Positions 33,487 to 42,279 of a DNA stretch of 42,455 bases are shown one piece after another; position 1 is the stretch's first letter; every line of letters starts with the position of its first letter. A program made the translations under genes and the position numbers. Origin of the DNA: Muribaculum sp. (GTDB lineage: Bacteria > Bacteroidota > Bacteroidia > Bacteroidales > Muribaculaceae); NCBI GenBank assembly GCA_023664085.1, contig JAMPGE010000014.1, positions 1 to 42,455 of the forward strand. Reading direction: 5' to 3'. Below the pieces are notes generated by a model, which was not told the origin of the DNA, ran no database searches, and saw nothing but the letters and a program-made list of their open reading frames with translations.

Positions 33487-34413
33487 TTAATACGATAGAA
33501 GTTTCCAACGGTTGCACAGCCATATCAGCAGCCAGGTGATCAATGCCGATGCTCCTATTATGTACCAGAACGCATATTTAAGATCAGCCAGCCCGATTCT
33601 CACATTCATGCCATAAAAACTTGCTATCAACGTGGGCACCATCAATACAAGTGATATCGTGGTGAGCCGCTTCATCACTGCGTTTACATTATTTGAGATC
33701 ACAGATCCGAAGGCATCTGTCGTCCCGTTTAATATCGCCGAATACACACTCGACGTATTCTCGGCCTGCTTGAGTTCGATTTCCACATCCTCCAGCAGAT
33801 CCGCATCGAGATAATTGGCGAATACCGTATTCAAACGGTCTATTATCAACTGATTGCCATTAATCGACGTGGTAAACACCACCAGAGATCGCTGTAGCTT
33901 CATCAGAAGCAGGATATCATCGTTTTTCACACTTCCTTCCAACTTCTTTTCCTCCTCATTTACCCGGGTGTTGATCTCTGTGAGATATTTCAGATACCAC
34001 TTGGTCGACGTATAGATCAGACGCATCGTAAAGTTGGCCACGTCATTTATCTGAACTTTTTTCTGACGGCTTTCGGTGATAAAGTCTGACAAAATCTCGT
34101 TATTGTAGTTGCACACCGTAATTATCACATCCCGGTTGGATATGATACCGATCGGCACCGTCTTGAATTCCATTGCGGGATCCATGCTTATCACGGGCAC
34201 TCGGATCACAGTAAAGATCCAGTCACCGTCTCTTTCTATACGCTGCACCTCATCCCGGTCTGCAGTATACTGCAGAAAGTCGTTGGGCACCTCGAATTCC
34301 TGCTCCAGAAACGCATAATCGTCAGCGTCCGGACACTCCACACTTATCCAGCTGTGGGGCTTCCAATCCTCTATCTCTTCAAATCCCTTCTCGCTGACCA
34401 AATATTTTCTCAT
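33487..34413 (-). CDS. corA: CorA family divalent cation transporter
   Basis: A 308-aa protein with a large cytoplasmic N-terminal funnel domain (1-245; long helix DVEIELKQAENTSSVYSAIL), then TM1 ending in the selectivity motif YGMNV (Gly268-Met-Asn270), and TM2 (FWYIIGASALITWLLIWL). The charged C-terminus is short. CorA pentamers carry Mg2+ (also Co2+ and Ni2+) across the inner membrane. It is followed by about 175 bp before the next gene and has no clear promoter; an inverted repeat lies just upstream of the ATG. Confidence 0.95.
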   Translation of the reverse strand: MRKYLVSEKGFEEIEDWKPHSWISVECPDADDYAFLEQEFEVPNDFLQYTADRDEVQRIERDGDWIFTVIRVPVISMDPAMEFKTVPIGIISNRDVIITVCNYNNEILSDFITESRQKKVQINDVANFTMRLIYTSTKWYLKYLTEINTRVNEEEKKLEGSVKNDDILLLMKLQRSLVVFTTSINGNQLIIDRLNTVFANYLDADLLEDVEIELKQAENTSSVYSAILNGTTDAFGSVISNNVNAVMKRLTTISLVLMVPTLIASFYGMNVRIGLADLKYAFWYIIGASALITWLLIWLCNRWKLLSY

Positions 34414-34416
34414 ATC

Positions 34417-34516
34417 TTATAGTTTCATAGTTTATTAACCTGAACCTCCGTTCCCACATAAACGTATTTGTTTATGACTGCGGGCTCTATTGGTGGAATC
34501 CTCTATGAAACTATAA
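34417..34516. repeat. 100-bp element bounded by 14-bp perfect inverted repeats
   Basis: TTATAGTTTCATAG (34417-34430) and its exact complement (34503-34516) frame an interior with a smaller hairpin CATAAAC/GTTTATG. It lies between the GT4-like gene and the corA start, 4 bp before the corA ATG. It may be a short palindromic repeat element or a long leader hairpin for corA. Confidence 0.6.
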
Positions 34517-34535
34517 CAACGAAACTCACAAATAG

Positions 34536-35723
34536 TTATCCTTTATCACTCAAAATTTCGGCAAACCGCGGTGTCAATGCTTCTGTCGACAATCTTACCA
34601 TAGCGGTTTCGAAATCATACTGTGGGGGCTCCCGATCCGGCAGGCTCCTTATTATTCTCTCCATTTCCGCTTCGTCTTTCGCCAGAATGCCGACGTCTCC
34701 GAATTTATCGAAAAAATAGCGGAAATATGCTGTCTCAATCCCTACCAACGGTTTGTGAAAGCGTACCGTGTCGAGCAGGGCTCCCGACACAAACAGATTG
34801 TAATTATCCGATGGATAAAAGAGCAGTATATAATCCAATTGGCTCACCATTTCTCTGAACTCTTCATCCGGCAGGGCTTGCTCAGGGCGAGTGGCGAGAC
34901 GCACTCCGAGTCGGCGGAAGTCTTCAAGATGATCCTGCACCTGCCCCACTATACTGAATTCAAACCGATCGTCGCCTCTGAATCTTTCGAGCATTTCAAG
35001 ATAGGCCCGCGATCCCTTGTACTCATTCATTATCCCTACAGTACCGAGTCTTAGCCTTCTGTCGGACAACCTTGGCACGCGATCCTCTCCGCAGCTGAAT
35101 TCCATCAAAGATTTTATTGGCCTGACAGGATGATCAATCGATCTGAACCTGCTCCACATCTCTTTCCCTATATATTTTTTCAAATTCCGAAGGATAACGT
35201 CCCCCAGCACTACGTAATGTATATCCTTTGATATTTTTGATGGCGATATATCTCGAAAAAAGCCATTTGTGAGTCTAACCATCAATCGTTTGTAAGCTTT
35301 GTTATGTTTATGGCCATTGCTCAGATACTCCATCTCGGAATGACAAAAAACAATTATTTTCCTCCCCTTGCAAACTTTAAGGCTCAGAAAATTCAAAGCT
35401 TTTACACTGTATAGGTTATTGAAATTATAAATTAAGGTATCGCCCTTTTTGCTTCTCAAAAGAGACACCACATTGTACCACGCCGACTGTAAATAACGCA
35501 AAAGCAACCCTACCCTACCCGATCGGCTATTGACATACAGCTTCTTGAATCGTAGTCCGGAATCCGCCGTCTCCGTAGCCTGCCTAAGACTTTCTATCGA
35601 TGATGCGGTGGCCTCCACCACAATCTCCTCCGCCGGCCTCAAGGCCACGAGCATCTGAAGCAGAGCCGTGTTGACCATGCTGTGCAATGTCTTGACCGAA
35701 AAAGAACTTATATATTTTATCAT
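34536..35723 (-). CDS. Glycosyltransferase, GT4-like
   Basis: A 395-aa cytoplasmic protein with a GT-B outline. The N-terminal half has YNFNNLYSVKALNFLSLKVC and IIVFCHSEMEYLS. The C-terminal half has the donor-binding pattern RLGTVGIMNEYKGSRAYLEM, ALPDEEFREMVSQLDYILLF and NYNLFVSGALLDTVRFHKPLVG, where retaining GT4 enzymes have their conserved E/S-x-x-G site. The sugar and acceptor are unknown; capsule or O-glycan assembly is the usual role. The start may be the ATG at codon 1 or codon 16. It follows a lipoprotein gene by 47 bp. Confidence 0.8.
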   Translation of the reverse strand: MIKYISSFSVKTLHSMVNTALLQMLVALRPAEEIVVEATASSIESLRQATETADSGLRFKKLYVNSRSGRVGLLLRYLQSAWYNVVSLLRSKKGDTLIYNFNNLYSVKALNFLSLKVCKGRKIIVFCHSEMEYLSNGHKHNKAYKRLMVRLTNGFFRDISPSKISKDIHYVVLGDVILRNLKKYIGKEMWSRFRSIDHPVRPIKSLMEFSCGEDRVPRLSDRRLRLGTVGIMNEYKGSRAYLEMLERFRGDDRFEFSIVGQVQDHLEDFRRLGVRLATRPEQALPDEEFREMVSQLDYILLFYPSDNYNLFVSGALLDTVRFHKPLVGIETAYFRYFFDKFGDVGILAKDEAEMERIIRSLPDREPPQYDFETAMVRLSTEALTPRFAEILSDKG

Positions 35724-35770
35724 CCTCTATCCTTCTGCAACCACTAAGGTTCAATTTTTTGAGGCGGTCT

Positions 35771-36406
35771 TTAAAACGGCAAACCCGTTCCCATATATCC
35801 GATGCCCACTTCTTCCGGGAAATCAGATGCTTCCGGAGCCCGTGTAGAATCATACAGTTTGTCGGCAAGCGATTTGGGGAGATTGTTCTGCTCCGGTGCA
35901 AACCATATTCCTTTGCAATTCCAATACCACATTCCTTCATCGTCAAGTTGCTGCCACTCTGCTCTTACTCCCGGCTGACGCAGCAACAGTTCGAATGAAT
36001 CGCCCAATCCCAATTCTTTATCGCCTACCCTGGCCTTTATCGACGGATCCGACACTATCACAAGATCCGCCTCTCCTTCGCCAAAGTCCATCACTGTCAC
36101 CATTGGGTTTCCCTCCAGATAAAACTCATATTGGTCAGCATCCCCTCCGGGACCCTCCTCCACCATGTCGTATAAACCGCTTATGCTGTCGGGCCACGTG
36201 CGCGACGGCATGCCCGCCTCCACCGGGCCGATTCCTTCCGATGTAAGCAAATATTTGGGCACCGGAGCCACACTGTCCGATATCAACTCCGTGTCGCTCA
36301 CAACGCTGTCGGCGGTTTGCTTTTCGACTTTTCCGCCGCAACCCGCCATGACAATAGCACACACTGCAATGACGGCTGCCATCCTGATTTTTATCTGTAT
36401 AATCAT
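35771..36406 (-). CDS. Hypothetical lipoprotein
   Basis: A 211-aa predicted lipoprotein with lipobox IVMAGC (Cys23). An acidic Ser/Asp linker leads to a repeated-looking motif YLLTSEGIGPVEAGMPSRTW and later ELGLGDSFELLLRQPGVRAEW, similar to the GIGPlxxGM motif found in several Bacteroidetes lipoproteins. The function is unknown. It follows the CPA2-USP antiporter gene by 19 bp and so is in the same operon. Confidence 0.7.
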   Translation of the reverse strand: MIIQIKIRMAAVIAVCAIVMAGCGGKVEKQTADSVVSDTELISDSVAPVPKYLLTSEGIGPVEAGMPSRTWPDSISGLYDMVEEGPGGDADQYEFYLEGNPMVTVMDFGEGEADLVIVSDPSIKARVGDKELGLGDSFELLLRQPGVRAEWQQLDDEGMWYWNCKGIWFAPEQNNLPKSLADKLYDSTRAPEASDFPEEVGIGYMGTGLPF

Positions 36407-36425
36407 AGTACTGTATTTTTCTACC

Positions 36426-38441
36426 TTATGCCGGCGTCTGAGGCGCTGAAAACTGCGATGGATATATCATCGTGAGATTATTGCGTGAGAAATTATGGGC
36501 CAGAAACGACGGCATGTTTTCCATATCCGACCCATAGGATAGAGAACCTCTTCGCGCTCCCACCACTATCAGCAGATCTTCCGTGCCTACCTGCGACGAC
36601 AGTATTATGAAGTCATCCCACGTTTCCATCTCCCTGTATTCACGACGGAATGAGAAATTTTCCTCGATTATAAACGTCTCAATGAAGTCGGTGGTTTCCT
36701 TATAAACTAAAAAAACCGCCCTGCACCCCAGTTGCGACGACAAATTCGCTATCCGCGCAAGCATCGAATGAAATCCATTTTCATATTCTGCATTGCGCGG
36801 CACGTAGACCACGAGCTTCCTTATCGTATCCACCGGCACGAAGCACCGCACAAGTATCACCATCTTGTCTGTAGTCTTCAGTAAATTCTCCGTCATGGAC
36901 CCAAAAAAAGAATCTACAATATTGCTCTTGTGGTGAAGCCCGATAATCACGTCGGTTGCCTTTCGCTCACGCATCGTATTTGATACGCCCGCAACTATAT
37001 TGAGATCGTACCGTTCCGTTTCATTCACCGCCACATCCATCTGCGATGCCGCCTTTACAGCCGTGGACAATGCTGCCTGTCCCATCATCACTGTCCGGCC
37101 TTCCTCAGTGTTGCGAACATACAGGGCTGTGATCGCCTCCGTATTGTCCGGATTTCGCATAAACACCGCCATCCGCATTAGGCCCTCCGACGTAAGGGGA
37201 TTGCTCACCGCCACTACCTGACGGGCAAAACCCGGCGACGGCCTGTCTTCTTTCTGAAGCTTTTCCTCCATCAGATGCTTGCGGATTATCTTCGACGAAC
37301 GCTCCGTGATCATGGAAGCCACTATACAGCAGATCAATATCATCACTACTGCGCCATTCATCATATCCTCACTCAGAAGTCCGTACTGATATCCTATCAA
37401 TGTAGCGGCAATTGTAGCGGCAGCCTTGCCCGAGGTCAGTCCGAACACCAGTTCCTTTTCCGCACCCTTGAAATGATCAATTCTTCCCGCCAGTTGCACC
37501 GATATCCATTTGGTGAGAAGTGCCGTGCTAGTCATCACAACTGCTGTAAGACATACACCCCATCCGCGAGTCACCACATGCACGTTGATCAGCATTCCCA
37601 CTCCTATTAGAAAATACGGTATGAAGATAGCATTCCCCACAAAGGAGATATTGCGCATCAGCGCCGAGCGGCCCGGTATATAACGATTCAGCACCAGTCC
37701 GGCATAAAATGCTCCCAAGATTGACTCCAGCCCTATAAGATGAGCCGCCAGCGACGTCATCACAAGCATTGCCAATATGAAGATAAACTGCGTCACTCCA
37801 TCGCTGAATTTTCTGAAAAACCAGCGCGTGAGCAGCGGCAATGACCATCCTATCCCCACCGCGAATATCGCCATGTAGCCAAGCAACTTAAGCAACGATA
37901 CTACATCAAAGCCCCCTTTCTCGCGTGCATCCACCACCTCCGCAAGCACAAACAGCGACAGCAACACCGCCACTATTGTGCCGCACACTGCTATCACCGC
38001 TCCCCGATTGTTGCTTATTCCGAATCGCGACACTATCGGATAACTCACAAGCGTATGGGAAGAAAACATCGACGCCACAAGCACACTCGTGGCCCACGAA
38101 CTGCCAAACGCACCGCGTATCACAAACGTGCCCGCCACGAAGGGAATCAGAAACGTCACTAACCCGAATATCAATCCGCTGCGCAGGTTGCGGCGCATGT
38201 GGTACATATCTATCTCTATGGCCGCCAAAAACATCAAAAACAGTATGCCTACCTGTCCGAATATCTCAAAACTCGCATCTCTGGCCAACAGATTGAATCC
38301 ATACGGACCCACTGCCACTCCCGCCAATATCAATCCCACTATATACGGCACCTTCAGCCGACGGAATATTATCGGCGTCAGCAGGATGATGACCATCACT
38401 ACAAAAAATATCGCTACAGGGTGTGTAAGTGGCAAATGCAT
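36426..38441 (-). CDS. CPA2-type cation:proton antiporter with C-terminal USP-like region
   Basis: A 671-aa protein. Residues 1 to about 395 are an exchanger domain with the typical VPYIVGLILAGVAVGPYGFN, VGILFLMFLAAIEID and FGLTSGKAAATIAATLIG blocks. Residues about 405-671 are soluble with two alpha/beta halves (VVAVSNPLTSEGLMRMAVFM; KLVVYVPRNAEYENGFHSML) that look like universal stress protein domains. The same arrangement is known in other Bacteroidetes antiporters. It probably exchanges Na+ or K+ for H+, with the USP part sensing adenine nucleotides (inference). It lies 40 bp after tatD. It is unrelated in layout to the RCK_C-bearing antiporter at 27828. Confidence 0.88.
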   Translation of the reverse strand: MHLPLTHPVAIFFVVMVIILLTPIIFRRLKVPYIVGLILAGVAVGPYGFNLLARDASFEIFGQVGILFLMFLAAIEIDMYHMRRNLRSGLIFGLVTFLIPFVAGTFVIRGAFGSSWATSVLVASMFSSHTLVSYPIVSRFGISNNRGAVIAVCGTIVAVLLSLFVLAEVVDAREKGGFDVVSLLKLLGYMAIFAVGIGWSLPLLTRWFFRKFSDGVTQFIFILAMLVMTSLAAHLIGLESILGAFYAGLVLNRYIPGRSALMRNISFVGNAIFIPYFLIGVGMLINVHVVTRGWGVCLTAVVMTSTALLTKWISVQLAGRIDHFKGAEKELVFGLTSGKAAATIAATLIGYQYGLLSEDMMNGAVVMILICCIVASMITERSSKIIRKHLMEEKLQKEDRPSPGFARQVVAVSNPLTSEGLMRMAVFMRNPDNTEAITALYVRNTEEGRTVMMGQAALSTAVKAASQMDVAVNETERYDLNIVAGVSNTMRERKATDVIIGLHHKSNIVDSFFGSMTENLLKTTDKMVILVRCFVPVDTIRKLVVYVPRNAEYENGFHSMLARIANLSSQLGCRAVFLVYKETTDFIETFIIEENFSFRREYREMETWDDFIILSSQVGTEDLLIVVGARRGSLSYGSDMENMPSFLAHNFSRNNLTMIYPSQFSAPQTPA

Positions 38442-38481
38442 CTTGTCTGTTTTCGAGTGTATTGTGTAATATCCGTCTTAC

Positions 38482-39261
38482 TTACGTCTTCAGGCCAAAA
38501 TACCTTATCGCATTCTCATCCGTCTGACGTTCGGCTTCATCCCGTGGGGTGCCCGTTATGTTGGCCACAGCATCAAGCACATGATTCAGATATCTGCTTT
38601 CGTTGGTTTCTCCCCTATGGGGCGCAGGCGCCAGATATGGCGAATCAGTCTCCAGAACTATCCTTGACAGACCTGCCCTTGCCACGGCTTCCCGCAACTC
38701 CCCGGCATTCTTAAATGTGACCACTCCATTTATGCCGAACATCGCGTCTTCAACCTCTGTGAGTATCCTATCAAGCGACTCCACACCGCCCGTAAAGCTA
38801 TGAAACAATAAGGCCGGACGACCGGAGCCCATCATGCGTATCACCTCAAGCGTCTCATCCAATGCGTCTCTCGAATGGATGATCACCGGTTTCCCTTCTG
38901 AGCCGGCCAGATCCATCTGATATCCGAAGGCATCCATCTGCCGAACCAGACTGTCCTTCTCCCAATGAAGATCTATTCCTATTTCGCCCCACGCCACGTA
39001 TGACACTCCTGCATACAGCTCCCTCATTCTCTCTATATCCTGACGCCATGTGACGCTTAATTCCGTGGGATGGATACCTATTCCCACCGATGTCCGATCC
39101 GGAAATTTGCCGTGGAGCGCAAGGAGCGGCTCCACAGTGTTTAGATCCACTCCCGGGAGCACCATGTGGCTCACTCCCGAGGCCAATGCCCTTTTCACGG
39201 CTCCCTCTCCGCCATCGGCATATGCCTCCTGCATATAAAGATGTGTATGCGTGTCTATCAT
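38482..39261 (-). CDS. TatD family metal-dependent DNase
   Basis: A 259-aa protein with every metal ligand of the TatD barrel: His5/His7 in DTHTHLY, Glu93 in WGEIGIDLHW, His129 in VIIHSRDA, His154 in LLFHSFTGG, and Asp206 in VLETDSPYLAPAPHRG. These enzymes show 3'-5' exonuclease or AP-type DNase activity and are involved in DNA repair or degradation; some act as D-tyrosyl-tRNA deacylases. It is cytoplasmic, 62 bp after the polyprenyl synthase gene and 40 bp before the antiporter gene. Confidence 0.95.
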   Translation of the reverse strand: MIDTHTHLYMQEAYADGGEGAVKRALASGVSHMVLPGVDLNTVEPLLALHGKFPDRTSVGIGIHPTELSVTWRQDIERMRELYAGVSYVAWGEIGIDLHWEKDSLVRQMDAFGYQMDLAGSEGKPVIIHSRDALDETLEVIRMMGSGRPALLFHSFTGGVESLDRILTEVEDAMFGINGVVTFKNAGELREAVARAGLSRIVLETDSPYLAPAPHRGETNESRYLNHVLDAVANITGTPRDEAERQTDENAIRYFGLKT

Positions 39262-39323
39262 CTGTTTATTCTGATGATTTTTCTCGGGGCCCTGACCTAC
39301 GAGCCTGTGCCCTTACTTCATTA

Positions 39324-40295
39324 TTACTTTCGACGCCCTGTGAGTTTCTCCACAAGCTGCAGATATCCTTCCTTGTCGGAATCGCTCATCGACGTCGATT
39401 TCAATGCGGCCACAGCCTTCGAACTGTAGTAGACCACGGCCTTACGGGCCTGCTCTTTTATGCCCATTTTTTCGAAAAGACGCGTCACCGTACGTACCTT
39501 CATCTCCCCTTTTAGCTTCAAGGCCGACTCGAGGGCTTCCCTGTTGCCGTCGGTTGTTGCCAAGGCCGTAACCAGTAGAAATGTCTTCTTGTCGTTGAGG
39601 ATATCCCCTCCTATCGGCTTGCCGAACGTGGTGGAGTCGCCGAAGGTATCAAGCCAATCATCCTGTATCTGAAAGGCGATACCGAGCATATTTCCAAAGG
39701 TATCCATGGCCTCGCAATCCTTTTCAGCCGCGCCCCCGAGCATTGCTCCTATTCTTGCCGAGGCTCCCAGAAGCGCCCCCGTCTTCAGACGGATCATCTC
39801 TATATAGGAGTCGGTGGATATTTGGCTCTGCGTCTCAAAATCTATATCCAGCCGTTGACCCACATATACATCCGTTGCCATCCGGTTGAATGCTGCAAGC
39901 ACTCCGCGCAATTTCTCGTCCGGCACTTCCATCATATACTCCGTGGCAAGTGTCAGCATCGCATCTCCCGATAGTATTGCCGTGTTCTCGTCCCATTTGG
40001 CATGCACCGTAGGTCGACCGCGGCGCATATCGCTATGGTCCATTACGTCATCATGCAACAGCGTGAAATTATGAAACGTCTCAATGCCTACCGCGGCTGC
40101 CCTGGAATCTTCTATCCCTTTTTCACCGCCATATACTCCGGCTGTCATCAACAGCAACGCCGGACGCAGCTTCTTTCCTCCGGCGTTAAGGGAATATTCT
40201 ATCGGTGCATACAGCGTAGCAGGCTCTTTGTCGCCCAGACCCATTGCCGACATCTCCTTTTCTGCGATTGCCACAAATTCTGATATCTTTTTCAT
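39324..40295 (-). CDS. Polyprenyl synthetase (trans-isoprenyl diphosphate synthase)
   Basis: A 323-aa protein from the ATG at 40295 (MKKISEFV); an ATG at 40322 would add nine residues. It has the two aspartate-rich motifs DDVMD (82-86) and DDWLD (212-216), plus the GGKKLRP substrate site (39-45). The residue five before the first motif is Phe77, which favours short products (C15-C20) by the known chain-length rule. It builds the isoprenoid diphosphates used for quinones or undecaprenyl phosphate. The upstream lipoprotein gene is separated by a hairpin at 40323-40362. Confidence 0.93.
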   Translation of the reverse strand: MKKISEFVAIAEKEMSAMGLGDKEPATLYAPIEYSLNAGGKKLRPALLLMTAGVYGGEKGIEDSRAAAVGIETFHNFTLLHDDVMDHSDMRRGRPTVHAKWDENTAILSGDAMLTLATEYMMEVPDEKLRGVLAAFNRMATDVYVGQRLDIDFETQSQISTDSYIEMIRLKTGALLGASARIGAMLGGAAEKDCEAMDTFGNMLGIAFQIQDDWLDTFGDSTTFGKPIGGDILNDKKTFLLVTALATTDGNREALESALKLKGEMKVRTVTRLFEKMGIKEQARKAVVYYSSKAVAALKSTSMSDSDKEGYLQLVEKLTGRRK

Positions 40296-40322
40296 AGCTT
40301 TTTTTCCTTTCCCTTCTTCCAA

Positions 40323-40362
40323 AAATTAAAGTGTAGGGGTTAAGGCCCCAATCCGTTTAATT
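40323..40362 (-). terminator. Possible attenuator or weak terminator at the lipoprotein stop codon
   Basis: Outer arms AATTAAA (40324-40330) and TTTAATT (40356-40362) frame a GGGG/CCCC inner stem, followed on the minus strand by an ATTTTTGG run. The hairpin overlaps the TAA stop codon of the lipoprotein gene. Partial read-through into the polyprenyl synthase is plausible. Confidence 0.4.
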
Positions 40363-40971
40363 ATAATTGATAAATCTTCGGTATACATCCTCCGAAAGAT
40401 CCTTGCCGTGATCTTCCTCAAGTGCTATATGGAATCCGGTGATGAATCGTCGATAAGTCTCCGTATCGCTTCCGCAGGCCTTGCGAAATTCCTTTATCTC
40501 CTCCTCGATTTGAGCCACACTCTTGTGCTGCTCCCGGATTTGACTCACGTATTCCAGACCAAGCTGATAGCCAAGCTGCATCGGATCATTTATGGCTGCC
40601 TTGAAGTATAATTTCATCTTCAACGGCAACGGCAACGATGCTCCATAACTGTCAAACTCATGCTGAAAGCGATCAAGATCCTCTCCAGTATATTTTTCAT
40701 AGGCATAGACGGTAGCCATGCCAAGGGTGTCGATCTTCATTTCGGGCTCTAGCCCTATCGCTCCCCGACACAGCATTCGAGCCACCGAATCCGGCGGATA
40801 ATTCGCCATCAGATATTCCACCTTCTCTTTATCTGTCTTCTGATTGAATCCCGACGGAAATTCCCCCGTGCCGGTTTTGCCCTTACAGCCTGACAATACC
40901 GCCATGCCTACCGCAATACATATGAGCATTACCATCGGCAGGATCTTGTGTTGACTTTTCATTATTACCAT
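40357..40971 (-). CDS. Hypothetical lipoprotein
   Basis: A 204-aa predicted lipoprotein with lipobox AVLSGC (Cys29 from the ATG at 40971; an ATG at 40962 is equally possible). The mature part is largely helical, with NYPPDSVARMLCRGAIGLEP, DTLGMATVYAYEKYTGEDLD and DPMQLGYQLGLEYVSQIREQ. I recall similar unnamed proteins in Bacteroidales, but no function. It is first in the minus-strand series with polyprenyl synthase and tatD. Confidence 0.75.
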   Translation of the reverse strand: MVIMKSQHKILPMVMLICIAVGMAVLSGCKGKTGTGEFPSGFNQKTDKEKVEYLMANYPPDSVARMLCRGAIGLEPEMKIDTLGMATVYAYEKYTGEDLDRFQHEFDSYGASLPLPLKMKLYFKAAINDPMQLGYQLGLEYVSQIREQHKSVAQIEEEIKEFRKACGSDTETYRRFITGFHIALEEDHGKDLSEDVYRRFINYN

Positions 40972-40987
40972 ACTATTGTTTGTCCGG

Positions 40988-41018
40988 CAAAATTAAGCAT
41001 TTTTTTCTTATTCGGAAA
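40988..41018 (-). promoter_or_regulatory. Predicted promoter of the lipoprotein gene
   Basis: Minus strand: TTTC (41018-41015), 19-nt spacer, TAATTTTG (40995-40988), a full -7 match with a one-base-off -33. The start is expected 10-15 bp before the ATG. Confidence 0.55.
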
Positions 41019-41254
41019 TCCCTTGTTCCTTTCAATCCTAATTTATAGGTAGAACAGAAATTATATGTGCTTTTTAGGGAATATAATTTTATATTCAATT
41101 TGGCAGCTCGAAGAATGAGTAATGGGGCTCCATTATGATTGATGAGAGATGGCGAAGTGAACTAAAAGGATTTTTCATAAAATGTGCATATATTTTCTGT
41201 TTTACCTGTATATTACTTCCCTAAAAATTTCATCTTGAATTTTCGCCGTCCAAA
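41019..41254. other. Intergenic region without recognised features
   Basis: This AT-rich stretch lies between the divergent promoters of the lipoprotein gene and the GT2 gene. I see no open reading frame with protein character, no tRNA and no strong inverted repeat. Confidence 0.4.
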
Positions 41255-41286
41255 TTTGCCCATATCGTTATATTTCCTTAAATTTG
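41255..41286 (+). promoter_or_regulatory. Consensus promoter of the GT2 gene
   Basis: Plus strand: TTTG (41255-41258), 20-nt spacer, TAAATTTG (41279-41286), a full match to the Bacteroidetes consensus. The transcript should start near 41292, about 37 nt before the ATG. Confidence 0.75.
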
Positions 41287-41328
41287 AAACCTCTTTAATT
41301 TCTCTCCTTATAATTCGTGTCTGCAGTC

Positions 41329-42279
41329 ATGTCCCCGACGTCCCTTACAATCGTAATTCCCGTATTTAATCGCGAAGCCCTGATTCAGCGTACCCTGTCA
41401 TCCATAAGCCGACAGTCTCTTCGCCCTCTCGACGTCGTTCTTATCGACAATAATTCCTCCGACTCCTCCCTGTCCATTATGAAAAAATGGCAACTCCAAA
41501 ATCCCGACATCAACGTTATCATTGATTCGGAAAAAATTCCCGGAGCCGCCGCAGCCCGTCAACACGGCCTTGAACTCGTACGAACGCAATGGACAATGTT
41601 TTTCGACTCAGACGACACCATGGAGCCCAATCATTGCCGACAGGCCCTGTACTCGGCACAAAACGCCGATCTCGTAGGTTGGGACGTAAATATCATCGAC
41701 AAATCCGGAAATCGCTCCATTAAAAAATTCCCTGTAAACAACCTTCAATTCCACTCCCTGTTCCACGGAGCCACCGGCACACAACGCTACATGGCCCGAA
41801 CCGCCCTTTTTCGGAAAGCCGGCGGTTGGAACCCTTCCGTTCGTTACTGGGACGACATCGAACTCGGCGCCCGGATCCTGAATCTTAACCCGCGTGTAGT
41901 CAAAGTTATTGCCCCTCCTCCCGTCACTATTTACTCTTCCGACGATTCAATCACAGGTCCTCTCTTCTCTTCCAAAATCCCTCAGGCTCTCCACGCCCTC
42001 TCCCTGATTGCAAACACCCTCGGCCATCAAAAATTATCTTGGATCGATCTCAAAACAACCATTCTCGCCGCAGACTCAGCAAGAGAGAACTCTCCTTCCG
42101 GCAAAAAACTCCTTAACGATCTCCTCTCCAACCCTTCCTTAATATACGGAGACTCCCTCTCAAAAAATCATAAGCCGTGCGCCCCTATCCTCAAGCTGGC
42201 TTACCTTTACCGCAAAGCCGGAGGAAGAGGCATTGCCAGAATCCTTCAACCTTTCCTCACACTACATCACAGTCTCTGA
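41329..42279 (+). CDS. GT2 family glycosyltransferase
   Basis: A 316-aa cytoplasmic protein from the ATG at 41329; a GTG four codons earlier is possible. The GT-A start SLTIVIPVFNREALIQRTLSS, DNNSSDSS (nucleotide binding) and the metal-binding DSDD in WTMFFDSDDTMEP are clear. The acceptor-side motif FRKAGGWNPSVRYWDDIELG contains the conserved (E/D)D. It transfers a sugar from a nucleotide donor to an unknown acceptor; no membrane anchor is seen. It is a single gene with its own consensus promoter, and its neighbours in the window give no pathway clue. Confidence 0.9.
   Translation: MSPTSLTIVIPVFNREALIQRTLSSISRQSLRPLDVVLIDNNSSDSSLSIMKKWQLQNPDINVIIDSEKIPGAAAARQHGLELVRTQWTMFFDSDDTMEPNHCRQALYSAQNADLVGWDVNIIDKSGNRSIKKFPVNNLQFHSLFHGATGTQRYMARTALFRKAGGWNPSVRYWDDIELGARILNLNPRVVKVIAPPPVTIYSSDDSITGPLFSSKIPQALHALSLIANTLGHQKLSWIDLKTTILAADSARENSPSGKKLLNDLLSNPSLIYGDSLSKNHKPCAPILKLAYLYRKAGGRGIARILQPFLTLHHSL

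Noticed and set aside
34109..34318. Plus-strand small open frames opposite corA
   Set aside because: These are antisense shadows of a well-supported gene and have no start context.
41041..41254. Possible small gene starting near ATGAGTAATGGGGC
   Set aside because: The frame stops within a few codons and there is no promoter directed at it.
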